A stretch of DNA of 64,000 nucleotides. Origin: Heliocidaris erythrogramma. Its lineage: Eukaryota; Echinodermata; Echinoidea; Camarodonta; Echinometridae. The stretch spans positions 60,779,606-60,843,605 of the forward strand of contig CM046854.1 of assembly GCA_025617745.1 (NCBI GenBank), in the 5' to 3' direction. The notes under the pieces are model-generated. The model ran no database searches, had not been told where the DNA came from, and saw only the letters and a program-made list of their open reading frames with translations. Positions within the stretch are counted from its first letter, which is position 1. Every line of letters starts with the position of its first letter. This document shows, piece after piece, positions 20,672 through 32,846 of this stretch. The position numbers and the translations under genes were made by a program.

Positions 20672-23200
20672 CCAAACACTAACTTTGATTTGCATTGATA
20701 TAACCTGAATTATGAAATGTTTTTCAACAACTTCGTGCATCGGTGCCTGATAGAGCCTTGGAGTTTGAGCTCAAGAAACGTGTGCTTATAATCTCATAAT
20801 ATGTGTTAGCACGATATCGTGCCTTGTAGCTGAATAAACTTTATAGCAGGGTATCAAAGAGGGGTCCCCCTAGGACAACCGCCCTCTAGAAATTATGCTA
20901 AAGGCCATATTAATTTTGGCGAGCGAGCATAGCAAACGAGCAAAATATTGTTCAACGTGATGTTAAGTCCAATTTGGGATACTGTTCCTATATACGGTGG
21001 TTGTCCTGGGGGTAGTGGTCTGTGGGGGTAGTTGTCCTCGAGGGTAGTTGCTCTATGGGGTAGTTAGTGGGGGGGGGGGGGTTAATCAACCTAGAGGGTC
21101 ATTGTCCCGGGGGTAGTCGTCCTAGATGGTGGTTGCCCTATGGGGTAGTTGTCCTAGGGGGTAGTTTTCCTAGAGGGTGGTTATCCGGGGGTGGTTGTCC
21201 AGGGGGTAGGTGTCCTAGAACCTTGTGAACATTGAGCGCACAAAGATTTACCTATGCTGTAACTTTTTTTCCTCATAATCCCAATTCAATCATAGAAAAT
21301 ATGGAAAATCATAAATCAAAGCGCCATTTCTTGAAATGAACAGGTAATTTGTTTCTTTTTTTTGCTAATAAGTATTCAGTTTCTCTCTGTCTCTTCACAA
21401 AGCATTTAAATGCAATAAAATTGGGAAGATTGTTATTAAACTTACAAGTATAAATATAGTATTTCAGAAGCAAAAATAAATATGTAAGAAACTTATCGCT
21501 GCAAATACCAAACAATTTTTCAAAATTAGGCATATTGATAGAATTTTCACATTTCTGAGAGATTACATCCAAAACATCTTGCCAGATTGGAGCGACCTTA
21601 TCACATTCGCAAAATAAATGCACCATTGTCTCACATTTTGTTTCACACAGAGAGCAGTTTGGTGAATCTCTTCTTTTAATCTTATAGAGAAAATCATTTA
21701 GGGCAATAGCCTTATGAAATATCTTAAAATAAAAGGATCTCAATTTCGTATCAACAGTACAAAAAAAGTTAGAAATGTGTATTTTTTCCCCAGTTCAAAG
21801 TAACAGGTACAGGTAAACGATCACACCAATAAGAGTATCTCTTGTCGGGAACATGAGAGCCAAATAGAGTAATATATGTATTCTTCGTGATTTTCTTTGT
21901 GCTTAAAAGCTTTTGGACTATGGTTTCATGAACCCCAAATATATCAACATCAAAATTCCTAATCCATTTTCCAGGTATATTTTTAATTAAGAAATTAAAT
22001 TTTCTTCTATCTCCAAAAGGAATGCCAAAATCTAATACTAATTCTTCAAAAAGTTTATGGCCAGGAAGAGGAGGATTAAATAAATCAGAAATGGTAATAA
22101 TGTTATTATCAAACCAGGTTTTGTAAAAAAAAGTAGGATTTAGATTTTGAACGAATAGACCTGTTGAACCAAAGACATTGACAAGCACTTAGTTCTGAAA
22201 ATTTATGACCATAAAATTCTACAGTAGCTTCTTCTCTGTATAGATACCAAGCACGAAGAGATTCCGCAAGTTGGATATTACCAAGTGATTTAAGAATACT
22301 TTCTGGAGCAAAGGAATTCCACAAAAAAGAAATATCATCATTAAATTTTTCTAAAAAAGATAATTCAATACATTTCCAGGGAGCAATATAATTTACATCA
22401 AGAATATTTTTCACCCAGACCATCTTTTGAGCATTAGCAAAAGTTAAGGGATCAATCATTTTCAAACCAGACTCGATATAGTTGTTACACATAATCCGTC
22501 TCTGGACTCTGTCCTTACCTGTCCTTAAAAAAATATTCTATTCAACTCTTTGAAAAAGGAATGAGGGATTTTAATACAAAGCACAGAAAAAAGAAATATC
22601 AGTTGAGGTAATACCAATGTTTTTATAACACACACTTTGCCAATTAGAGAAAGATTTCTCATACGCCAACAACTTATGGCTTGCTCAATTCTTTTCAATT
22701 TAACTCTGTAATTTAAGTCAAAGACCCGGTCAACGTTTAAGGAAAATGTGACTCCCAAACATTTAAATTCAGATTTATTCCATGATACACCAAGATTAGT
22801 GAAGGGGATATCCAGACATCCCTTTTTTGAGCCAATCCATATCGCTTCTGTTTTACTAAAGTTAAGTTTACACCCAGAATAATGACCAAACTTGGAAAAA
22901 GTTTCAAATAGCTGAGAAAAGGAGTTGTCAGACCCATCAATAAAACAAACAGAGTCATCTGCGAATAAAGATATTTTGGCCTCTTCATCCACAAAAGGGA
23001 TACCTCTTATTAGATCATTTTGACGCACAGAAAGTGCCATAATCTCGATAACAAAAAGAAAAAGGTAGGGGGAAATTGGACAACCTTGGAAAATGCCTCT
23101 ATTCATTGAAATGCGTTCAGATAAAAAACCATTATTAATTACATAGCTCTGGCGAGCAGAATACAAAGTTTTGATGGAATCAATAAATTTATGGCCAAAA
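20672..23200. repeat. Recent tandem duplication, unit 2
   Basis: Copy of 17202-20668 lacking the internal 939 bp; the deletion joint at 21290/21291 has only a 2-bp overlap (AT). It begins with host flank sequence, so flank DNA now interrupts the LINE. The unit continues without a break into the upstream part of the LINE at 23200. Confidence 0.93.
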
Positions 23201-25094
23201 TTAAATTTTTCTAGGGTTTGAAATAAAAAATTATGGGAGACACTGTCAAATGCTTTCTCAATATCAGGTAAAATAATTGAACCAGGAGTATCATTAGCCT
23301 CAGTATACTCTATAATATCTAAAATAAATCGGATATTATGACCAATATTTCTCCCTTGCATAAAACCAGATTGGTCCACATGAATAAGATAGTGTAGACA
23401 GCGTTTCAAAGCGATGCATTTTGCTAAAATTTTATAGTCAGTAGTCAAAAGGGTAATTGGTCTGTAATTTTTAATGAACATAGGATCTTTATCTTTCTTG
23501 GGAAGAAGAGTTATTATTCCGTTCCTTTGGGATGCCGACATAGAACCGTTTTGCAGCGAGAAATTGAAAGAATTTAATAACATATCGCAAATATCAGACC
23601 AAAAAACTACATAAAACTCAACCGGCAATCCATCTAATCCTGGAGTTTTATTCATTTTCATAGACCTGACCACACTGAACAATTCACTTTTAGAAAGAGG
23701 GGCCTCCAAAAACTGCTTATCATCCTCATGCAACTCCGGTATATTAATGTTATTCAAGTACGCTTCAAAAGCATCATTGTCAATAGTATTTGAAGTATTT
23801 GAATTGTTAGGAACAGAGTATAACTTACTGTAGAAATCATGTATGTTATTCAAGATATCTTTGGAATCCGTAATCAAGTTATTGACATTATCTTTCAATT
23901 TACTGATATTTTTCTTTTGCCAAGACCTATTTTCTAAATTACAGAAGTATTTACTACTCTTTTCACCTTCCTCCAACCATCTTATCCTAGATCAATCCTC
24001 TAGTTTCGAAATCATAAATTTTGTTCAATTTGTCTTCCATTTCTTCCAGCTGTAAATACAAAGGGTCATCCGGTAAGACTAAATTATTTGTTGATAATTG
24101 TGATTTGATCTTGTCAATGCCCTCTAGCAATTTGCATTTTTCTTTATTCCTATCCCTTTTCTTTCGTGCAGAGTATTCAATGACAACCCCAGTAATAAAA
24201 CATTTACAAGATTCCCACAATATATTAGCATCACAATGGGAGTCTTTATGAATGACCTTAAAAGCCTTAATATTTTCCTTTATCAAATTGATAAATTCAG
24301 TATCATGGTACAAATAATGAGTATTCAATTTCCAGTATCCTCTACCTTTGGGAGGTTGATTATCAATGAAATGGACAGAAACAGTTGAATGATCAGATTG
24401 AATTCCAGGCAAAATTTTGGAATTTTTACAATTATTTAAGAAATTATTAGAGACTAAGATAAAATCCAACCTAGATAAGACTCGAGGGTTTTTTTGATGT
24501 CTTGTAATTTTTTTCAAGTTGGGGTTAAAAGATCTCCAAACATCACACAAACCATATTCTTCCATTATTACTGAAAGCATTTCACCTGCCTTTATATTGG
24601 AGTGTTGATGCCTTGAACCTTGATAATCAAGGGGGCCAAGGATTAAAATATTAAAAGTATATTAAAGTATTAAAATCACCAGCTACTAATGAAGACGAAA
24701 TGTCAAATTTGTCAATTTCAGCAAATAACTGTAGTAAAAAGTCAGGGTCGTCATTATTTGGAGCATATACATTTACAAAAGTTAAAGGAAGTTCATTTAG
24801 AGTGGAATTCAGAACTAAAAATCTTCAATTTGGGTCTCTATAGAGGGATTTCACATTAAGATTTATTGTGTTTCGAATAAGAATAGCTACACCCCGACTA
24901 TTAGAAGTAAAGGAAGCAAAAAAGGCATGTTCGCCCCATTGAGAATGCCATAATCTTTCGTCATCACTACGAGAGTGAGTTTCTTGGAGGAACAATATAT
25001 CACAATCAAGAGAGCGAAAATAATGAAAAATCTTTCTCCTTTTGACGTAGTCCTGCAACCCTCGACAGTTAAACGAATGTAGTTTTATATACAT
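21309..25094 (-). pseudogene. LINE ORF2 (endonuclease-reverse transcriptase), decayed
   Basis: Starts at ATG 25094 with an AP-endonuclease domain (FNCRG, FLQETHS, then GIQSDHS near 24400). Stops or shifts occur at 24825 (TGA), about 24640, about 23990 and 22525. The largest intact piece, 22525-23976, holds the reverse transcriptase: NYRPITLL, DIEKAFDSV, FQGCPISPYLF and LFADDSVCF. The remaining frames 22109-22492, 21769-22188 and 21309-21743 carry the tail with a CSLCETKCETMVHLFCEC knuckle. No functional protein can be made from this copy as it stands. Confidence 0.9.
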
Positions 25095-25497
25095 GATAAA
25101 ACTCTTAATACCTTTAAAACATATCTCACATTGCTAAAAAACCAAGCCCATGAAGGTACATGCGCATGTACAATGCTCAAAACTAACCAGATGAAACTAC
25201 AAGAGATGTAATAAGAAATACTGATAATCAGGCTATCATCAATAATACAAGACAAATATAATCTGCTACAAGCTAATTATTACTTTGCATTACGAAGGTT
25301 ATTGTATGTAGGATTAGTCTGCGATAGGATGCAAACGCACTCTTATCGCCAGATCAGTGAACCGCCCTCTAAGCTCAGAACCAGGAAAGTTGCTGAGAAT
25401 AGTTGTAAACATTAAGTTGTCTCAAAGTAAAGCCTTATTTTCATTTTTATAGAATAATAAATTGAAATCAATTTTTGATAGGTTTCCCTATGAGAGG

Positions 25498-25815
25498 CCC
25501 AGATTTATTGCACATTCCCTTTCAAAATATGATACAGTATTTAACCCCGTATTTATTAGTACAATTTCTTTTTTATTCATGTCAACCCAAGGTCAATGTT
25601 ATATTTTCTATGTTTTTCTACTCTTGTTCTTTAAATGTATTGCTCTAATATCATTATGCTTATGAATATATCTAAATGCTACTGCTAATTATTACTTTGC
25701 ATTACGAAAGTTATTTTATGTAGGGTTTAGTCTGCGATAGGATGCAAACGCACTCTTACTGCCAAATCAGTGAACCGCCCTCTAAGCCCAGGACCAGGAC
25801 AGGACAGTTGCTGAG
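25498..25815 (+). repeat. Second tandem copy of the LINE target repeat
   Basis: Uninterrupted version of the host repeat whose other copy is split into 18176-18380 and 25287-25410. It serves as the empty-site reference for the LINE insertion. Confidence 0.85.
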
Positions 25816-25821
25816 AATAGT

Positions 25822-25999
25822 AAGCAAATAATTACCGTTGGTGAAGGTGATGGGACAAACTATCACTTCCGAGGCGATTTGGATGTAGCTATCTTTCCGA
25901 AGCGAAGCTGAGGAAAGATAGCGTATACATTCAGATCGCCGAGGAAGTGATAGTACATGTACGTCTCATCGCCTGAAATCAAATGGTGATTATTTGCTT
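25822..25999. repeat. Foldback element, 178 bp
   Basis: AAGCAAATAATTACC at left is inverted as GGTGATTATTTGCTT at right. Inner arms ACTATCACTTCC...GCTATCTTTCC (25859-25898) and GGAAAGATAGC...GGAAGTGATAGT (25912-25954) pair around a 13-nt loop GAAGCGAAGCTGA. The whole segment could form one long hairpin. No TSD was established. Confidence 0.75.
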
Positions 26000-26214
26000 T
26001 ATATTCCGCATCTGAAACATTTAACTGGTACGAGAAAGACAATTATTCTCTACTTCTCGAAAAAGACATTTATGATTTAGGTCCGAATAAATTCATAAAA
26101 GATGTTAAAACCACCATTAACCACCATAAACCGTACCCCTACCTGGGTGCACACAATTGTTTTATCATTTTAAGCGCGCGATTGGGCAATGCGTGCTTAT
26201 TTCAGTACGCCTAT

Positions 26215-26312
26215 GGAGCTATTCGTAAAGGTCACGCACTTTCTATTTTGACTATTCGTAGAGGTCACGCACTTTTCAATTGACTATTCGTAGAGGTCAT
26301 GCACTTTCATTT
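26215..26312 (+). repeat. Tandem repeat, about 32-bp unit
   Basis: Three units of ATTCGTAGAGGTCACGCACT with A/T-rich spacers, followed by a degenerate unit at about 26385-26412 (CCGTCGAGGTCACGAACTTT). Confidence 0.75.
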
Positions 26313-26487
26313 CGCGCGTACCCAAATATTGATAACGCATTGTGACTCTGTAATGGACTTAAGAGATCAGCGAAACCCATAAGTACTATTCCGTCGAGGT
26401 CACGAACTTTTCTTCTCTGCTGATTGATATGGGGAAAACTACGTTTTATCACGTGATTACCTTTTGACCAATCTAACAGCAAGATTC

Positions 26488-29400
26488 TCTTTTTTTTCTG
26501 TTTTTATTGATTCAAAAATGAGATTACAATTCAATCAAAGAAACATGAACAAAGACAAACTGAATACAAAGCAACATAATTCTAGTACAGATAATACAGC
26601 AGCAACCAGTATATTACAAATCAAATCTCCATTTACTAAAATGTAATCTTAGTTTCCCCTTCCCCTTTGCCACTCTATATTTAGTCTCCTTATTGATGGT
26701 CAAATAGTTCCTGAAACCTTGAAAATCTGGGATTTTTTTCTGAAACTTACATGCATATATATAGTATTTCAGTGTAAGGAATATGTAAGTAACAAATTTG
26801 TCATTAGAATAACCAAACATTTTATCAAAATCTGAAATATCCAAAATCTGATGGTTTTTATTATTAATAACATTCAATGTTTGATCCCAGAGAGGTTTCA
26901 CTACATTACATTCAATAAAGAAATGAAGAAAGGTTTCCGGTTGTGTGTTACAAAAGGAGCATTGTGGAGAGTCCTTCCTCTTTATCTTATGTAAAAATGT
27001 ATTCAAAGCAATTGCCTTATAAAATAATTTAAAGTAAAATGCGCGTAGACGAGTATAAATAGAGCACTTAAAATTATCGAAATGTATCCTATTCCATCTG
27101 TCATAATCATAATTCAAATTAAAAGAGTCATTCCAAAAAGCAACACGATTTTCAGGAACACATTCTTCCGTTATTTGATCGAATACCACGCTGTGTGAGT
27201 ACTCTGAGGTAACAAGACATTCAGGTGGAATATGTTTCATCAAAAAAATATATTTCCTCCTGTCCCTTAGATCAACATGAAAATCAAGAACAAGCTCTTC
27301 AAATAATTTACTACGTGGGAATGGAGGATTAAGTAAATCAGAAATATACACAATTCCTTTATTTAGCAAGTCTTCGTACAAAAAGAACTTTTTTGACTTG
27401 GCTCTTATATTTTGGTTTAACCAGATACTCTGTATAGATCCTATTTCAGAATATTTTGCTCCAAAATCTTTGTTGGTAGCATTTTCCCTAAAAATATACC
27501 AAGTTCTTACTGAGTCTGCCAACAAAGCTGAAGCGAATTTATTCAATACACATTCAGGGGCATGTGCTTTCCAAATTAGGTCTCTTCGTTGGCAATACTT
27601 TTCTAGTAGTGAAAATTCAATTCAATTCGTTTCCATAAACTATCAAAATTATCATCTAAAAGTAATTTTACCCAAAACATCTTTTGTGATAAAGCAAATA
27701 CCCAAGGATCCACCACACGTACGCCACCCTTGGAATAATCATTACATAAATATTTTCTTTTGACCCTATCATTGCCACCATTCCATATAAATTTATAAAA
27801 CAGAGAATTGAGCTTCTTAAAATATGCGTTTGGTATCTTTACACACAAAACAGAAAAAAAGATAAAGAAGCTGAGGCAATAATAGGGTCTTTACTACACA
27901 GATCTTCCCAACTAGGGATAGGTTTCTAACGCGCCAACAGTTTAAAGTATTTTGAACTGATTTCAGTTTTACATTGTAATTCAAATCAAACAAATGAGTT
28001 ATATTCAAAGAAAAAACTATACCCAACGTTTTAAATGTGTCATTCTTCCATTGTAAACCTTTAACAGAGTACGGATGAAGTAAGGTGCCCTTTTTGAGCC
28101 AATCCTTATAGCTTCAGATTTAGAAGTATTGAGCTTACAGCCTGGGCAGGCAGCAAACTTATCAATTGTATCAAACAAATTATCAAACGAAGTGGTAGAA
28201 CCATCTATAAAACAAGTGGAATCATCTGCCAACAATGATATTTTCAAATGCTTATCTTCTATAAGGATGCCTGTAATATTTTCATTGTTTTGCCTTATAG
28301 CCGAAGCCATGGTCTCAATAACCAACAAAAATAAATACGGTTAGAGGGGGCAAACCTGAAATATTCCCCTCTCCATATTAATGACTTTTGTTAAATATCC
28401 AGAGTTTTCTACATAACTCTTCCTCCCAAAATACAGAGTACTTATCCAATCAATGAATTTATTCCCAAAATTAAATCGTTTTACCCCCCTTAACATAAAA
28501 GAATGATTAACACTATCAAAAGCTTTCTGAATATCTAAAAGGGGAATAGCACCAGGGATATCATTGGATTCTGTGAATTCAATAATGTCAATAATCAAAC
28601 GAATGTTATTCCCAATGTGTCTTCCTTTCAAAAATCCTGACTGATCAGGGTGAATAAGTTCCAACAAACATTTTTTAAGGCGGTTTGCCAACGTCTTGCC
28701 AAGAATCTTATAATCTACATTCAACAACGATATTGGTCTATAGTTCTTTAAACACAACACATCCTTATCTTTCTTTGGAATCAAATTTCGCTGAGAAAAG
28801 GACATAACACCATTTCGCAAAGAGAAATTATAAGAATTCAAAAGGGAATCCGAAATATCTTTCCAAAATACCACATAAAATTCCGATGGAAGTCCATCAT
28901 ATCCAGGGGATTTATTATGCTTCATAGAGATCAAGGTATCATATAGTTCTTTATTAGAAATAGGTCGTTCCATAATATCTTTATCACTTTCATTCAAATT
29001 TGGAATTTCAAAAGAATCTAAACAAATTTCTTCCAGTTCGCTCCCATAATCGGGGATCTGCTCTTTGTATAAACCTTGATAAAATGTTTGAATTTCTTCT
29101 AATAACTTCTCTCTGTCTGAAACAATATCACTATTATCCTTTTTAATTCTAAATATACTTTTTTTCTCACCTAATCTCTTTTCTAAATTACAAAAATATT
29201 TTGTACTCTTCTCTCCCTCTTCAACCCAACGGGTTCTAGAACGAATAATTAAACCCTCTGTTTCATTATCTAAAATCTTATTTAACTGAGCATTCAATTG
29301 GTCTAATTGATCAATAAGAGTACTGTCACTTATATTTTGGTTTATTTTGGTTTTAATATCTTCTATTTCCGTAAATAACTTATCTTTTTGCGCCAGTCTT

Positions 29401-30309
29401 TCTTTCTTTTTTCTAGAACTATATTCTATGCAAGTACCTGTAATTGAACATTTTAGAGCATCCCACAAAATATTAGGATTGCATTCACTATTAGAGTGTA
29501 TTATTTTAAACTCTTCAATTTTTTTTCTTTCACAATATTAATAAATTCAGCATCATTGTGTAATAGGCCACAATTTAATTTCCAAAAACTTGGTCCCCTA
29601 GCAGGCTGATTGTCTTTACAATTCAAAGATACAACTGAATGGTCAGATTGAATACCTGGAAGAATATTAGATTGCAAGCAATTATTCACCAAATTATCGG
29701 AAACCAAAATATAATCCAATCTTGACAATACTTTGGGATTTTTTTTATGCCTTGTATACCTTTTTAAATTTGGATGAAAGTTTCGCCAAATGTCACACAA
29801 ATTATATTCCTCCATAAGAGTTAAAATCATGTCACTTGATTTAATATTTGTGTGAGCTTGTCTACTACCTTGGTAATCAATACAGCATTAAAATCCCCAG
29901 CACATATCAATGCGGCATACTCAAATTTTTCCAATGTGGCAAAGACTTCAAGGAAAAAATCAGAATCATCATTATTGGGGGCATAAATATTAACTAAATT
30001 GGAAGATAAACCATTAATTACAACAGACATAATCAAATATCTCCCATCTGGGTCAGCAAAATGAGAGTTCACAACACATGAAACATGATTGCGAATCAGA
30101 ATAGCAACCCCCCTGCTGTTAGACGTTTTGCTAGAGAACCACGCATTTTCTCCCCATTGCTGTTTCTAAAAGATTTCATCATTGGCAGAAGAATGTGTTT
30201 CTTGTAAAAAAATAATATCACTATCAATTGTTGATCTTAAATAATGAAAAATATTTCTTCTTTTAACGGGATCTTGTATCCCCCGACAATTAAAAGTAAT
30301 TAGTTTCAT
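26488..30309 (-). pseudogene. Second Tx1/L1-like LINE, ORF2 decayed
   Basis: Minus-strand relative of the LINE at 18-25 kb. Start ATG at 30309 (MKLITFNCRG), endonuclease in pieces at 29501-30309 with a TAG near 30170 and a shift near 29880. Reverse transcriptase is in 28341-29468 (NYRPISLL, DIQKAFDSV, GIFQVCPL) and 28017-28328 (LLADDSTCF). The tail is in 27817-28026, 27603-27848 and 26614-27546 with CSFCNTQPETFLHFFIEC. The T run at 26489-26498 is the poly(A) end. The proteins of the two LINEs are clearly homologous but well diverged, and this one has more disruptions. No ORF1 lies directly upstream. Confidence 0.88.
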
Positions 30310-31859
30310 AGTCATTATTCTGTGTAAAAGGAAACAACTGTTTACTAAAATTTATTATAAGGTTGGAGAAAACACATGGTTCAGCTAGCAACGAGTGGCA
30401 AAAGGGAGGTGGATACACATTAAGTAGACTTAGTGATACGGTAGAGAAAACCATCATAAGAACTTGATTATACATTTTGGAAGCTGCAAACAGATTAGAA
30501 ACAATTACAAGAATTAGAAATATAACAACAATCAAAAATATTAAACTACAACAATGGAGCATAGCGGCAAAAACTTTGCGAAAGGGCCTCAAATCAGGTA
30601 CAGCCCTCGGCAAAAAAGCGTAAAAATAGCAGCTATGGGCAGCTATGAGCCCACAATCAATAAAAATATTGCTACAGTGTGTATACTATAGCTTTCTATT
30701 AATTACCTTTCCTGAAACTCTTTTGGAGGCAAATATACATTTTACATGTACATGAAAAATAACATGCATTTTAAAAAATGTTTTAAAAAGAACCATTAAT
30801 CAAATAAATGTAAACACTTTGTAGTACACCGAGCCTCTGGTTTACATACATGTAATCGATTATTTCATACCAAAAGAGGGAAGCTGTTCTATTAATTTAA
30901 TTGTCATTATCAAAAGCTAAAACTCACAGTGGCGTATCCTATTGGCCGTCGTAAAAAAAAAAAAAAAATAGCAAAAAAAAAAAAAAATCCTCGTACCAAT
31001 TTAAAATATTGTTCATTTATAAAATAGGCTCCAAAATTGGTCACATATAGCACTATTTTGCATCTCAGCCCTTCTACAGAAGCAAAAATTTTCCAAAGAC
31101 CCCTCCCCCATGACGGCCCATGTCAATAAGTTTCGCCTACTTTGTTGCATCCGCGTACTTGAAGGCCACCTGAATGACAAGCATCGACGCACTATACGAG
31201 CACACGCACATATCTGATTATTGAGTGATCAGTCTACAAACACAAGAGATAATTTTCAGGGAATAAATATCGATAAATAATTTTCTTTCACAATTTTTCA
31301 GTTGAATAATAGTTATTAGTAATAGTATATTAAATTTACACATAGGTAATATATGTACGGAGACAAACAAATATCTTTTTCAATTAATTATTCATCATTT
31401 GGAAACATTTGCGTAAAATTCAAATTGGCAACAAAAAGTAGTTCTGCTTCTGGGCTTTTCCGCTCCTTAGGCATGGTAATTTATTCATGAAATTGGATGG
31501 CCAGAATTCCATGCAGCCAATCGAAAGCCAGAATAGAAAGATCAAAACTGGACCTTGTATTCTTTTAAGAAACAATTTAACTCAAACTGGTTAATTTCCG
31601 CCATCAGAAACACTTCGAACCAATCACCAAAGAAACCCTTGTCAACGTGCATGGACGTACTTTCCCATAGAAACGTGTGTAAATATGGTGTTTCGGCTTG
31701 TGTTTAACATCAATAAACAGGCCGTTTTGAAACAAAATGGGCCAGAATTCTCAAAACAAGCAGTCATACTCATAGTTTCATGTACAGCAGAACATTTAGG
31801 TTTTTTATATATATTTTCCTTTTTAACTGAATTAAACCAGCGTAAACTAAAAAAGATAA
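30310..31859. other. Gene-free interval, partly LINE leader
   Basis: The first about 350 bp may be the 5' UTR of the LINE to the left. Two long A runs occur at 30953-30986. I see no gene or RNA. Short frames lack motifs. Confidence 0.4.
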
Positions 31860-31861
31860 AA

Positions 31862-32427
31862 TGTGACCCGACGCCTCAAAACCTACAATAGGTCGCCAAA
31901 ATTATTTTTGTTTTTGTTTTGTACATTTTCTGAAAGTCGAGATTCTCAGCTTTCCAATGGTATATCACTTGCCTAGTTTACTCTGTGTTCGCTCTCTGCG
32001 TGCGCCCAAGTAAAACTGGGTATTCAAAGACCATAGCAACCAGTATGAAGGGATTATCAGATTAGGCTGAATTTTAGCAAACTGCTACAGGAGGACCTCT
32101 TCATTACTCACTCCAAAAATCAATTTAATACCTTTAGAGGTAAAGTAGTAATTTGGCATTGAATGAAAGTATTACAAAAGCTCTTTAAACATTCATTAGC
32201 TGGACAGGTGAAAAAAGGAGTTATTTTAAAATACCCCAAAAACATATTTCTAAGTCGAATTACGACTCACAAACTTGAGACATGAATCACATGATAGAAT
32301 GATAATGAAACTACCCATTTCTATCAAAAACAGAAAATTGACTGATCGAAGCAAATTTGCTATTTTGGGCTGTTTGCTACGTTGTGGTCCGTGCGACTTA
32401 TTGTAGGTTTTGAGGCGGCGGGTCACA
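31862..32427. mobile_element. MITE-like element with inverted ends
   Basis: TGTGACCCGACGCCTCAAAA at the left end and the complement of TGTGACCCGCCGCCTCAAAA at the right end extend as inverted repeats of about 34 bp (through CCTACAATA.GTCGC). The interior is AT-rich and non-coding. The target duplication is unclear. Confidence 0.7.
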
Positions 32428-32429
32428 AA

Positions 32430-32846
32430 TGGTTTTAAAAGTTGAGATTTATGGTTTTTCGTGATTAATGTACATGGTTCTATGGTGGAAATTTGTGGTG
32501 GGTGATGCGCGCGCGGAAAGTTAAACTCGCGCAATGCAACACACTTTTTGGTATGATCAATAATTCCTGGCGTCCCCCGTATTGGGAAATCCTGGATACG
32601 CCCCCTGAACTCAAGTAACTTCTAATACTAATTCTAATATAAAGAGAAAGCAATCCAGGGTTCCGGGTATCCATGAAAAGTTGGATGACAAACTTGAAAC
32701 ACATACAATATCTAAGCACATGAAAGAAGATATTTATCATTAACCACAATCTTCGCCATCTTGAATCTTTATTTTGTACTCAAGTTTAATCGAAGTAAAT
32801 TGAAAGGTTCTTGATCTTTTAAGCTGAAATCACTTTTCCTGTGTGA
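32430..32846. other. 3' flank of the orphan ORF1
   Basis: On the minus strand this begins the 3' UTR of the ORF1 gene. AAATAAAG at about 32770 is a possible polyadenylation signal. No ORF2 is present. A GCGCGCG stretch near 32510 is unexplained. Confidence 0.4.

Larger units (their letters stand above)
18381..25271 (-). mobile_element. Tx1/L1-like LINE with 15-bp target duplication
   Basis: Minus-strand LINE bounded by GCTAATTATTACTTT at 18366-18380 and 25272-25286. The 3' poly(A) appears as the T run 18381-18398. The 5' end is only about 180 bp upstream of the ORF2 ATG, so ORF1 is missing (5' truncation, or a family lacking it). The interior carries the tandem duplication boundary at 20669-20671. 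Tx1/L1 assignment rests on the APE-RT order, the RT motif spacing and the C-terminal Cys/His knuckle. Confidence 0.9.

Noticed and set aside
30290..30613. 107-codon hydrophobic minus-strand ORF
   Set aside because: It overlaps the LINE ORF2 start in another frame and reads like AT-rich leader sequence. No signal or family evidence.
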